DNA of 64,000 nucleotides, taken from NCBI GenBank assembly GCA_963921825.1, contig OY997596.1, forward strand, positions 8,375,001 to 8,439,000, written 5' to 3'. The notes beneath the pieces are model-generated. The model saw only the letters and a list, made by a program, of their open reading frames with translations, made no database searches and had not been told where the DNA came from. How positions within the stretch are numbered: the first letter of the stretch is position 1; each line of letters begins with the position of its first letter. A program made the translations under genes and the position numbers. The stretch is from Erodium maritimum (taxonomy: Eukaryota > Streptophyta > Magnoliopsida > Geraniales > Geraniaceae). Of the stretch, positions 34,791-46,412 are shown one piece after another.

Positions 34791-36079
34791 AACAAAAGGA
34801 AGCTATATCTCACATAGCCAATATAAAATATGAATAAAATGTTGAATATACTTTCATAAAAATTTTGATATAATTTTTAAAATGATTAAGTTAATCACCA
34901 TTTTACATTAAAAATTATATCATTTTAAATAATAACGTACAATTCAATGTAAACGATTAAAAGATGTTCTATTAACAAACTTCATAAAAAAATATTTCTC
35001 TGGAAATATTAAGAGCTGCAACAGTTGCGTGCTTTCTCCCTCATTCTACAAAATGGTAGTCGGTCCTACACTCTTTTTCTTTATTGTTCTGGTCCGATCA
35101 CCTTCTCTTCTCCTTATTCACCTCTTGTTCTCGTCATTACCGCTCTCACCTTCAGTGTCTTCACCACTATCCTCACTGTCTCCTCCGCTTCGTCCTTTAG
35201 ATTCACAGTCTTTGTTCGTATCTCCACCATCTTCCACGGTTTCCACATATCTCCCCCGCCTAAATACACCCAGCAACATCAGACCCTCCAACGTAATGAC
35301 CGATCACGACCCACCTGCTGCCTTCCACACGACCTCACTCCCCAGGACGTATCGCCCCGTAAGGCCTCCACCAGCGCTCCTGCCCCTGCCTCTTGATCCA
35401 CCACCTCCAGAAGCGCCTTTGTCACCACTATCGCCTCCGCCACGAGCCCGTCTACTACATGTGTCGCCTCCACCTCCCATGGTTCCTTCGCCATGAGCTT
35501 GCCTACTATCTCGTTGGTATTCGCCTCCTCTTCGTACGCTACATCCTCCGTCGCTTCCACCACTCTGTGTAAGGATGCTCATCCCCATTCGTTTGATCGA
35601 GACCCTTTCATCGGTGCAAACTCGGTGCACCCACCCTACTGGTGGATTAGGATTTTGACACCTCCGAGGGACGCACACCTCGCAATATCGAGGTCGGTGT
35701 AAACCCGACATTCTGGTTCTCAGTTTACTTGTGTTCTCTCTAGATACTCGCTATCGCTTCAACCGCCCCATATCATATATCTCGAGCATTTTCTCATCGA
35801 GGTGGGAAGCAAACCTCGTGGAACTCACGTCTGTCACTGTTACCGAATACACTAGACTCCCACCAATTATTCATGGCATAGTCTGGTATTTTGTTAAAAA
35901 GATTAGCGTTTGATATCTACGGAGTAAAACTAGGATTCCGTCTTTTTCATTCCAGTTTTATCTATCTATCTATATAATATTTAAGTTTTCCGTTTAATAA
36001 AAATTCTCCTATATGTTTAAAAAATGCTATATCAACAACTACGTAGTAATCTTGGCGAAGAACAATAAGGCATATTGCT
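34791..36079. other. AT-rich spacer and Pro/Ser-rich leader-like segment
   Basis: 34791-35010 is AT-rich. 35025-35710 has overlapping Pro/Ser/Leu-rich plus-strand frames (up to 155 codons, 35029-35496), resembling LINE 5' leader or ORF1 N-terminus but with no domain. 35730-35913 holds a 60-codon frame of unknown nature. A short (TCTA)n run lies at about 35960-35975. Confidence 0.35.
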
Positions 36080-36925
36080 ATGCTAAGGGTTGCACCTTTG
36101 ATGGAGGACAAACCTAGATTTTCAGCCCATCCCCGCCGCATCTCACTTCGGCGCTGCCTGCACCTCTCCCAACGTAGTTTCGGTCTCTCCTCTCTGCCGC
36201 CATGGCGTTCTCGGCCCTGGGTTAAGTCCACCCCAAGCAACGACCCTGTCCCTCTCCCTCCGAACCCCAGATCGTCGAGTTCCCAAGATTATCACGACCT
36301 TGCTCTGGTTCCTGTTTTGGGCGGCGTGTTGCCTAGGGTTGCGCATTCACCTGGGCCTTCGAGGTATCGGGTTATCTCTCCTGATCAGCCCCCGTCGCCG
36401 CTGAAGCCACTGGCGCGTCCTTTTCCCTGGCCTCTGCCGCCGTCGCCGCCTCTGAAGGCGTCACCGTCGTCCCTGAAACCGCCTCCTCCCTGGCCTCCAC
36501 CACCGCTCCTTCCTCGACCCCTCTCTCGATTATGGATCTGGCTAATCGGGTGGGTCTTTGTTATTTTTTTTCTGACTTCGTCTTTGCAGGGTCAATGACG
36601 ACAAGAATCCAGTGCTCTAGGGACTGGAACTAGGAGTAGTCCCTAGACGATACGTTGCCTCCCACCATCACCATTACTACTGAGGTCCCTCAGGATCTCC
36701 GGTACCCCGCTCCTCCTCACCGTCTTTTCTCTTTGGCCAAGAGGCATCACTTGCCCTTGGGGCATCAAAATATCGTCTGTGACAGTTCTGATATGAAAAG
36801 GCTCGGTGAACCATTGTTCATTCATACTGACCTTACATTCGTGGCCGAGGAGCATGTTTCTCGATGCACAACAATATAATCGATTTATATAAATTATAAT
36901 ATTGCACCTTTCGTTAAAAAAAAAC
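36080..36925 (+). mobile_element. Possible retroposon, plus strand, with A-tail
   Basis: A Pro-rich frame (36080-36598, 172 codons) is followed by a second frame (36655-36879), then AATTATAATATTGCACCTTTCGTT and an A9 tail at about 36916-36925. The overall shape (GC-rich leader, AT-rich end, A-tail) fits a LINE-derived retroposon. No catalytic or binding motif and no target duplication were found. Confidence 0.4.
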
Positions 36926-37302
36926 TATGCAATTATGTCTAATATGAATATGAAATTTTATTGGTATTCCATAAGAGACAAATTAAGGAAAGAGAAAACG
37001 GAAATCTGGACAATGGAGGTGATGATGTGGCGAATGAGAGGCGAAACGGTCACGGAACCTTAGAAGTGTCGCTGTTGTTATAGTGTTAATTAATAATTAT
37101 TGAGTTTGGAGCAACATTCCTTTTGCTGTCATTAACCAACTTAATTCCAACTAACTCGCTTTTCTTCCTTCTCTAATCATCAGTTCTCCGTTATTACAGG
37201 GCTATATCATGACACGTAACCCATCTAAAGCGGGACCCACCACTACCCAACTTATCTACTTTAGTTCAATATCCTTTGCCAACCAAATCGATCTTAATCT
37301 TT
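36926..37302. other. Intergenic sequence, nothing recognised
   Basis: No ORF or repeat that I can support. Confidence 0.35.
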
Positions 37303-38240
37303 TTTTTTTAATAGAAATAGAGATATTATTAAACTTTAAGGTGTTCGCAAATCGTTAGCACCTGAAAACCAAAGTAAATTATATTAGAATTGAAAATCAA
37401 TAACTGAAATGTAAATTTTGCTCTTAGACATAGGGGCGGTCGGAGGGGAGAACTATAGTAGCATTTATAGACACCGATACAGCATAATCCAACCAAAAGG
37501 CACTGATCGAGCAGACCAAGTGTAGATTTTGCAGTGGTGGACCGATACCTCCCCCGACAAGTCAGTGTGCGTCGTCATCCCTTGACTGATACTGGTAGGG
37601 CTCCTAAACGAGAGTGTGCTGACCCCGAACTGGTAGGGGAGAATATTGTCGACTGTTGGCGGAACCGTTGCCACCATACGTCCAAAGAGGCATTGCAGCC
37701 GACCGACCCCTCCCTGGACCCTAGAGACTCATTCCTGGAGGTGGGGGTGCTTGTGGCTCCCTGCCGCTGCTGTGTATGACGCCTCATCGGATGCCGTCGA
37801 ACCCTCTGATTCCTCAGGCTCCCTTTCCCTCTCCAGCCGTTTCTTTCCAGAGACCGATGTGTTAGGCTTCCTAGGAAGCCATCCAACTGGGATATCCGCG
37901 TGATGCTCCTCCTGAGCTATGTGCCCCCATTTTCCTGGCTCATCCGTGGTGTCACTGGGCTAAAAGTCCGAGTTGCCACTCCAGAAGCCCCTCCCAGATA
38001 TGCCCAGTTCGTCCCTAGGATAGCCTTCCCATGTTTAGCCTTTTCCGAGGCTGTTCTTGGGTCCGTCGAGGACCTCAGCGATGGTCCTCTAACACCCCCC
38101 GAAATCGGGCATGCCGGAAAGAGATGTCTCGCACATCTACAACCAAAACAGTTATCGGGGAGATGCTCATACGACATATGGAGGAGTGTACGTACCTTTG
38201 ATTTTGAGAGACGGAACCAAAGTTGGCTCCGTATGCTTTT
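37303..38240 (-). mobile_element. LINE derivative with ORF1 C-terminus and 3' tail, no ORF2
   Basis: Minus-strand frame 38177-37917 begins YEHLPDNCFGCRCARHLFPACP, a CCHC-like knuckle of LINE ORF1 with a degenerate spacing. Arg/Ser-rich frames follow (37886-37575). A 3' end AAAGTTTAATAATATCTCTA with an A-tail (plus-strand T-run at about 37301-37309) follows within about 250 bp, leaving no room for ORF2. The 5' part of ORF1 is missing or unreadable. Confidence 0.58.
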
Positions 38241-38816
38241 CTCATTAAAATATTATTATGTAATACATTTTTGCCCCTTCAAAATAAAATAATTGAGGTT
38301 CTTGGAATTTTAATAGCCTTATTGATTTGAATCCCCTCGTATTTTCATTATCTTGTAAAATGCGACATAAATATAAAGCTCTAAGCTTGATTAGATACAT
38401 CAGACTCATGAAAAAATATTGAGAAAAAAAACCCACAAATCAATATAGACATATCAAATTAGTTAGAATGAGTAGAGCTTTTAATGGTTAATCTAAGAGG
38501 TCGGTCGGTGCTCTCCATTTTCTTTAAGGTTAGGGTTTGTAGTGGTTTGGAAATGACAATTAATAAGGGTGTGTTTGTATAGGGATGGAGGAGACCGCCA
38601 TGACAGAGAACGTTGGTCGGATGAGATCGTCCGGAGATAGGTGAAAAGGACAAGGCATCGGACCACATATGGTCGGCCCAATTAGTTGAACACTTAGACA
38701 GTAACATGCCACCTTCAAGAGAAGTCCCCAATTAGAAAACAAAAATGAAGAGAAAAACACCTACACTCTCTTCCTCTCTATAATTTCAGTCAAGGCTTCT
38801 CCCAATCTACATTTTG
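38241..38816. other. Intergenic sequence, nothing recognised
   Basis: Short minus-strand frames (38459-38760) match no family I know. Part of this stretch may belong to the LTR whose end lies at 39057. Confidence 0.3.
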
Positions 38817-40489
38817 TGTTATTAAGTCCTCTAAACTTAGAATACACTTTGATTCTTTGGAGGATACGTAGGTGTCTTGGAGACTCAAGTCAAATCATTA
38901 TTTACCCAGTGTTCTTGTTTTGGTAAGAAATTGTGCTGAATTTTTGTCTTGTGATTCTAATCTTTGGTAGTTGTTTCATGACTTACATGGTATCTTAGTT
39001 TCAATTGTTATTCCGTTGTGAGTTGGTTCATCACCTACCCTTCCTCGATACCCAACAGTGGTATCAGAGTTGTGCTACCTCTGGGATTCATAAAGTTTGC
39101 TTGTAGTTTCAGTTTTGATTGAATTTTCCATATTGTTTGATAACTTGATTTAAATTCTTTCTTATGGGTTTGTTTCCATGAAAAATGTAATTTTTAAATT
39201 TTATTCAAATCTATAATTTTTGATAAAAAAATTTGATTTTTTGGGTCTCGGGAGCGGGACTAGGGGAGCCGAACTCGGTACCGAACGGGGCTCCGTTGGA
39301 CGGAGCTAGGCCGAGCATGATCATTAGATGGTCGAAATGTCGGGTCAAACCGTTTAGTTAGTCATGACGAGTTTTGAACCGTCTTGATGAACTCAAAAAT
39401 CAAATGTTCAAAAGTTTCAATTTTGAACGGTTTTGATAAACCGAGCATTAATTTTTTTCGAAACTTGCCGATAAACCGAAACTGGAAAATCACATGTTGT
39501 GTAATACTTTCTTTAATGATAACATCTTGTGTGATGTGATGTTGACATGATGCTTTGAGTAGCCCCGAGCTCGTTTTAATTATTTATCGGTTTTACATAT
39601 TCTACGAACCATTAGCAATAGCGTGTAATTAATTTTTTAGAGGTGTTGTTGTCGTACCACTTATTTGTAATATTCATTATCTCCCGACCTGCGATTCGTG
39701 TATTCAATTGTAACCTTTTTCTCAAGGCGAAGAAAGGGTGATAAATATCCATTGGTGGCTTTTCGGGTTTTGGCATCGGTTTGGAGTCGATGAAGCTCAA
39801 GAATCGAGTGAGAGTTAGTTTAGGGGGCTATTATGTGCACATTTATCGCTTTATGTTTGGTTTAGTTTTTGCATGAGTAATTCTAAGTGTATTATTAGAA
39901 TTGCATGCTTAACTTTATTTACCGAGAATATCACCTCACATACAACGATAAAATTAGAATTTTAATTCTTGTTTGTGATCCCTTAGAACCGTCTTTGCAT
40001 AGTTGACGGGTTCGAAGGAAGAATTGCATTGGATGTAATTGGAGGCATCATTACATTTTGAATGTAGTTGATGCGCCCATCGCATCAAGGATGTGCCTAA
40101 AGTTTTAAACACAACCAGACAAGTAAAAACGGATCATGTCAGATACCTCCCAATTATCAACACCTTACTACATACCAATCCTATGGTTGTCGTGTGCCTT
40201 AGCGAAGCATCCATGGGAAAGTGGGGTAGTAGGCTTGGACGACATATGTAGGTGTTGGTGCCTTAGCAAAGCACTTACATAGTGTCAAACCATAGTTGAA
40301 AATTGGAGGACACGGCTAGGATTCTCAGCCAGGGTATCAGATAGGTTAAGTCGCGTACTTAAGTACATACCCTAGCCAAGACTCACATTGGATGTGATTG
40401 GATGGGGGTCTACCTACATAGCTCGATCGAGTGTTGAGCCTTCGTTCAACTTAGGCTGGTAAGGTTCTTGTCTCACCTTATTCTTTATA
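38817..40489 (+). mobile_element. LTR-retroelement 5' fragment with primer-binding site
   Basis: An LTR-like end ...CCCAACA at 39057 is followed by TGGTATCAGAG at 39059-39069, complementary to the 3' end of initiator methionine tRNA, the usual plant LTR-element primer. The LTR start is not fixed; TGTTATTAAG at 38817 is one candidate. Sequence from 39070 to about 40490 would be untranslated internal region and has no coding domain. No matching 3' LTR was found in the window. Fossil; broken. Confidence 0.5.
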
Positions 40490-41051
40490 TGTAGCTTGTT
40501 GGAAATCTGCTCATCCTTACATTTAGGCTCATTGTGATTTCCTTTATATCCCTACCCTTTAGGGGGGGGGGGGGGGGGGGGGGGGGGTCAATCATTTAGG
40601 TGTTGTCCTTTGATGGGTTATATTTGGTCTTTAGGCTTTGGAAATCGAGGAGTCCTATTTTTTTGGATTTTGAGTTTCGGTGATTATACACCAGATTATC
40701 TCTATCGATAAGCGATGTTGGTCGTCGCCGTGTCGGTGCCCTATAACTCTCTGAGTTTAGGTGCCGATGAGATACAATATTCTCCTCAAACTCGGGTAAG
40801 GTTATGGGTGTTTTCAGTGGTGGGCGCCTACCTTGTTTGAGCTTTATGGTTAACAAATCTGGGTATTAGACCTCTTTTTCTTTGTGCTTCATGGTTGCTA
40901 AATTTGGGTTCTAGACTCATTTTTTATCTGTTTTGTCTTGTGCTTATATGACTATGATATCAGGTTTTGAGACCTTTGTCCTCCCTTGTTGGGGTTGTCA
41001 TGAGGTTGAACTGTCTTTCTAACGCTCGAATATGTTGTTGGTTTCATCTTC
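40490..41051 (+). repeat. Retroposon-like segment sharing the TAGGTGTTG block, with a G26 run
   Basis: Aligns with 8663-8810 over about 150 bp, including TTAGGTGTTGTCCTTTGATGGG at 40602-40623. A homopolymer of 26 G lies at 40562-40587, where the other copy has only GGTGGGGG. The T-rich body continues to the next element. Ends are not defined. Confidence 0.5.
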
Positions 41052-42955
41052 AGGTTTGTAGTTTTTTTTTATCAGCGAAAGTAAATTGAAATTATCTTCT
41101 GAGGTAAAAGATACAAAGCAATAAATCCCAACCCAGCTACAGATTAAGAAGAATTTCCCGAAAGGAAACAACAAATAAACTACCCATCCCCAAAATCAAA
41201 GAACAATGAAGGACAACATGTGTTAATGCAGCCGAATTATGAAGCCTTGAGAACATGCAACCCTGAGAATTGTGAGAAAAGATCCAAGTGCAAGATGTGC
41301 ATGCTTCATGCAGTAGAAGCAAGTGATGTGAGTGAGCCAAATTGTGTAGCCTAGAGAAAAATACATCCCTGTGAATGTGAGTAAAAAAAACCAAGCGCAA
41401 GCTTCATAAACCAGAAGCCAATGCTGATAGTGAGGGTGGGAGAGAGCTTGAGTTGTTATCCAATCCCAAAAGAGTTTAAGGCACAACGAAACACATGAAA
41501 AGATGGAAGCATCTGCAACCTGATGACCCGAGCTTTGGCCAACACCCCAGTAGCCCTAGAAAGGCGCGACTCAAACGAAACCAACGATCTACAGATTGAA
41601 ACCGAAAATACGCGTCTCACCTATTCTGAAACCAAGTTGCCGAAGAAAAGGAAGAAGACCAGAAAGGACCTGCGAAGAAGCCAAGAAACCGCCCAAGAAA
41701 AAAGGGCCGAACCTAAACCGCTCCACAACCCGAACCCGAGGAAGACCCGATCTAGCACGACCCGATCCACCCACGACCCGAAGACGACCGCAAACCGGTC
41801 CCTTCAAAGTCGACCCAGCTCAACAAGCCCTACCCAGCCCAAGCCCGTTCCAGCCCAAGCCCGAAGCAGCACACCTCAGAGAAGTAGACTCTTCCCTCTG
41901 TCATCCAAAGCGATGAGCTCACGCTCAATCCCCCTCACGCATCCGACCTCCACCGAGAAACGCTACAACAGAGAGGACCCAATATTTCTTCTGAGCTTCA
42001 GCCAGCATATTGGAGCTGTAGAGATCGGAGTCCACACAATTGATCCCGCCCAAAACAGCCACCGAGCTTGAAAAAAAACAACCTTTACCAATCCGATTCC
42101 AACAAGTCCGAGCTGTAGCCAACACCACCAGCCACCACAAGGAGAGTTTGAACCTCAACCCCACTATCTCAACTAAGCTGAGAAGAACGCCCCACAACAG
42201 GTAGAGGAGCAAACACCGAAACTCACCTGAGAGGAGAGGACTCAGAAGAGAAAGGAACCCCGACCCAGTCAGTAACCCGACTCGGCCCAGAGTCAAATCC
42301 GGCCCGAAAACCAGATCTGACCTTGATCGTCTGGGAACCAAGCTCCGGCCACTGATCATGCCAAGAAGAGCGGAGAAGGGAGGAGAGCCCCAAGGCTGCA
42401 GAACCAACACGAGGGTAGCAAGACCAGATCGGACACCTCACCTCCACACGGCCAAGACGCACCCACGCCGAGGTCAGGCACCACCACAGGGACGACCAGA
42501 CGGCCGAACGCCACCACGTCGAGGACAGGCACGCCACGGACCTCAAAAGGTCACCGGAGCAGCCACGATGCACTACCAAGAGACCCCAATGAGCAGCACC
42601 ACCAAGCCGACGACTTCACGGCTGGAAAATAGAGCAGGTCCAGAAGAGGGGGCGGGTCCGAGAGAGAGCTCAGGAAAGGAGGAAGAAGGAAGGATAAGAG
42701 AAGAAGAAGAAGAAGAAGAAGAAGAAGAAGAAGAAGAAGAAGAAGAAGAAGAAGAAGAAGAAGAAGAAGAAGAAGAAGAAGAAGGGCAGGGGGGATCCTC
42801 GCCGGCAGCGACCAAGGCCGGAGGCCGAAGCCGTCCGCGGAAAGGACAAGGAGAAGGACGGTGACGACGAGGTAGCAGAGAAGGATGAAGGCTGGGTTTT
42901 CTTTTAGGGTTTTTTCCTAAAACTAAAGTTTTGACTACTCTTAAGGTTTATAGTT
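41052..42955 (-). mobile_element. ORF-poor retroposon with 12-bp target duplication
   Basis: Insert 41064-42943. Flanks are AGGTTTGTAGTT (41052-41063) and AGGTTTATAGTT (42944-42955), 11 of 12 identical. On the minus strand it begins with AACCCTAAAAG leader sequence, has a GC-rich first half that includes a (GAA)n run (42699-42785), and ends in TTCGCTGATAAAAAAAAAC. Plus-strand frames (41523-42071, 42358-42864) and minus-strand frames are basic or low-complexity with no domain. It resembles the element at 31085-32419 in layout and tail, though the TAGGTGTTGGCC block is only loosely present (GGTGTTGGC near 42112-42122). Confidence 0.75.
42699..42785. repeat. (GAA)n microsatellite, about 28 units
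   Basis: Uninterrupted AGA/GAA trinucleotide run inside the retroposon at 41064-42943. It produces an apparent poly-Glu frame on one strand and poly-Ser on the other; neither is a gene. Confidence 0.95.
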
Positions 42956-43154
42956 AGACCATCTTTATGTATTCCATTTCATTCTTCTTTTTTCAACATT
43001 CAAAAATTGAGAGATTTATATATTTTTTCATTGATAAAAAAACATGAAGATATTAAAAGACATTCAACCCTTCTTTCCTGTAAAAATAAAAAAGTCTATC
43101 TTGTCACAACCCTGGAACTTACACTCGCTAGTTCCTCCGTTGTCATAAATAAAA

Positions 43155-43236
43155 TACAATTGTTTTTATTGATCAAGCTAATATGAGTGGGCGATACAAT
43201 ATTTTTTATTGATCAAGCTAATATGACCGGGCGACC
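43155..43236. repeat. Tandem duplication of a 40-bp unit
   Basis: Two adjacent copies of ACAAT..TTTTATTGATCAAGCTAATATGA..GGGCGA. The unit contains TTGATCAA. Confidence 0.85.
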
Positions 43237-43240
43237 TTCT

Positions 43241-44640
43241 TTTAATTAACGGATAATTCCACATCAGTACCCTAAAAGTTTCATTTTTCATTTAGAGTAC
43301 CCTAACTGTTTTTTGTGCCACCTCAGTACCCTAACTCTTCATTTATTCTAGTTTAGTGCCCGCCGTTAACTTTCCATCCATTTCTGGATGGAAAATTGTC
43401 ATGTTCTTAGCACATGACCCTATCTTTTAAGTAAATACCAAAACTACCCTTGAATACTTTAAAACCTTAATTTCCTCTTTACCATCTCATTTCAGATCTA
43501 TCTCTCTCTACAATTTCTCTCTTTTCACCCACTCTCTCCCTCACGCCTCCTATTCTTCACAAATCGGAATCACTTGTCTCTGTGGACCATCTTCTCCAAC
43601 CGTGCAAGGAGGAGGGCCAGATCGTCACCGGAGCTCCATCCTCGCCGATCGTCGCCGGAGATGGAAGGCTTGGACTAGATGGAGCATTTCTTCACCTTCA
43701 ACTTGAGTTCCTTCGGCGTGCGAACAGAGCCTGTACGACGGTGAAAGTGGTTCTAAGACTTCGCGATGCTCCGACACAGATCTACAACTCTGTTCTTCGT
43801 CCTCCGGCCTCGTCTCCGATGACTACCTCTCTCCCATCCTTGCTGTTATTTTTCTGAAAATCATTGGATGAACCGGTAACATGTTTGGGGTTTTTGCTAC
43901 AATTGAAAGCTTTTGTAATGGATGGTTGTGTTCCAAGTCTTGATTTTTATTTTGCTGTAATTTAAAACATGTTGTTATAGATGGTTGCATGTAATGGATG
44001 ATTTATATTTTTATGCTTGTTGTGGACATGTTTCAGATTTGGTTTGGGGGTTTTGCTTGCTGTGCCTCGCCCACGAAGAAGAGGAACAAAAATAATTTTT
44101 TTTAACAAAAGATAAACTAATTTTTGTAAGAAAAATAAAACTATTAAATAGAAACTGAATTTTAAATAAAATAAAATCAAATAGAATATCATTTTTTTGT
44201 TAAAGTAAAGCTAATTTTTGTAAGAAAAATAAAAACTGATTTTTAAATAAAATTTGATTTTTGTTAAAATAAAATTAGTTTTAAAATAAAAATTGTTTTT
44301 TTAAATAAAAAAAATGAATTTTTAAATAAAAACTGAATTTTTTAAAAAATAAGTGATTTTTTAAAATTAAAATATGGTTTTTATTAAAAAGCTGATTTTT
44401 GTAAAATAAAAATAATTTTTGAAAAGCAATGGCATAAGTTTGAAAATTTAATTGTTAATAAGGGGTATTATGGTCATTTTACCTGTTTTAGATGGAAAAT
44501 CAGATGAAAAGTTAACGGCGGGTACTAAACTGGAATAAAAGTAGAGTTAGGGTACTGATGTGACACAAAATACAGTTAGGGTACTCTAAATGAAAAATGA
44601 AACTTTTAGGGTACTGATGTGGAATTTTCCCTTTAATTAA
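43241..44640. mobile_element. Mutator-like element (member C), perfect 9-bp target duplication
   Basis: Element 43250-44631 flanked by identical TTTAATTAA (43241-43249; 44632-44640). Long terminal inverted repeats (about 170 bp) start CGGATAATTCCACATCAGTACCC / GGGAAAATTCCACATCAGTACCC and contain repeated GTACCCTAA units and GCCGTTAACTTTCCATC. Inside the left arm are a perfect hairpin TTTCCATCCA-TGGATGGAAA (43371-43394) and the block CATGTTCTTAGCACATGACC (43400-43419). The interior has a CT-rich leader and a 91-codon frame (43582-43857) of exon-like composition, then A/T-rich TTTTTAAATAAAA repeats (44090-44420). No transposase. It may be a Pack-MULE; the cargo is unidentified. Confidence 0.9.
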
Positions 44641-45632
44641 TCTCTGTTAACTTGAGTAATGAACTGAAAAGATATCTGATTGTCCATCAGATATGAAACA
44701 ACATCGCTTAATCTATAACCATTATATTTCTTAAGTTCCGTCGATTTCTTATAGAAAAAAGCACCACGATTCTATGTATATGTCACAATATACACGTCAA
44801 GAAATCAGCCAAATAATTATAATTACAAATGACCACCAACAGAAAGACTAGGAAAAGATTATGGATTGGATCGGCCACAAGGTCTTATAGGATTGGGATT
44901 CAAGGAAGTGGAGGAGCTCATGAGTGAGTGGTGATCTTTTTAGGACATATGTATTATTGAGAGATGATATGACATATTTGGGATGGAATTAAGGCATTAA
45001 TGTTTTAGTGATCATCACCAACTAATTTTGTGTGTGTGTTTAATGTGATTTCCACTAATGAAAGTGGGCAAATTTGGTACTCACTATCAACCCTAATTAT
45101 TTTAATATTAGTTTACATAAAGTTATGAGTTGAGCTTTGAAGAAAATAAATAAAATGAATGTTTTGGCGCAAATGATGGAGTTATCGAAAACAAAAACTT
45201 GCTAAACTTAGAAAATATAAAGAGCATGAGGATGATTAATAATGTTGTCCGAATCGAAGAAAGGAAAAGCTATCTAAAGAGGAATCTTTTTCTGCCCTTA
45301 CAACTATGTTGAGAGATACTACAAAAAGCATGATTATAATTTCTTAATTTTTATGTATGAGTTCATTCAAAATATGAACCTGTTTCCCACTCATAAACCC
45401 ACTATCACTTCATTACACTAAGTATATAGGTTAGGCATTTGATCAAATCTTTTTTATTTTGTTTTTATGATTAAGTCTTGATTTATTTAAGATGAATTCC
45501 ATTAAATAGGCTTGAAATTAGTTAGACCTACATGAATTCTACAAGGCTCAAATTGTGGTAGAACTTTTGATTATTGAATGTGCTTGCAAACAATGGTTAT
45601 TGACTTTTATGCTTTGATGGTAAGCATGTCAT
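44641..45632. other. AT-rich intergenic sequence, nothing recognised
   Basis: No ORF, terminal repeat or regulatory motif that I can support. Confidence 0.4.
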
Positions 45633-46085
45633 ATCACTGTTGTAGGATGTCTCTCGGCCGATAAATGTGCCGTCGGCCAAACAATGTAAATCGGCCGTCT
45701 AGTTTCGACGGTTTTGTTTCGTCTAATTTTCAATTGATTGACGATATTTAGTCGTGTCAGTCGTGAAGGTCATTTTTCTGACGAAACAATACTTTCGTCC
45801 AACGAAGTCACTTGTCCAACGAATAGAATTCGTCGGTCAAGTTGTACACTCAACTAACGAATTTAATTAGTCCCCCAAGTATAACTTGATCAACGAATAC
45901 TAATCGTTGGTCAAATATTTTGGATGGACATAACCGACAGATAAATTTCAACACCCAAGGAAAATTGACCGAAGAATACTTAGTGTCGGCCAAGTATTAT
46001 GGAGGGGACCTAGACGACTGATACATTTCGTCGCCCAAGAATCACTTGGTCCACGAACACCTAAATTGTCGGTCAAGTGAAGTAA
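45633..46085. repeat. CACTA-like subterminal array: four hairpin-forming ~80-bp units
   Basis: Begins near CACTGTTGTAGGATG (45636), similar to CACTA-superfamily ends. Degenerate units follow with spacings of 84, 69 and 80 bp; each holds an imperfect palindrome of the form CTTGnCCAACGAAT..ATTCGTCGGTCAAG (unit starts near 45811, 45895, 45964, 46044). CGTCGG/CCGACG-rich repeats of this sort are typical of CACTA subterminal regions. No opposite end or transposase lies in the window. Confidence 0.5.
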
Positions 46086-46412
46086 CGGATTCGAAAAATA
46101 ATTACTATAAACCGTGCACCCAAACTTGCATTACCTGCAAATAGATCGCACAACTACTCCATACAATTATTTGACAAGAAAACTAGAATTCGTAAATTCA
46201 AACAAAATTGTTCGACAAAACATTCGAAAGTTACTTTTAAATATCCGTAAATTAACGTCAAGCTACTTGTTTAGCCTAGGAAATACTATTACCATTACAT
46301 AGCTAGACTTAACATCTTGGCTTAAGCAAAGGTAGAAACTGAAAAATGAGCTAAGAAATATTGATGAACAATGTAATCAATTTAATTAATATTATAGAAT
46401 AATTAATTTTAA
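46086..46412. other. AT-rich sequence, nothing recognised
   Basis: A 62-codon frame (46114-46302) has no recognisable motif. Confidence 0.35.

Noticed and set aside
42573-42815. Poly-Ser / poly-Glu protein
   Set aside because: Translation of the (GAA)n microsatellite on either strand.
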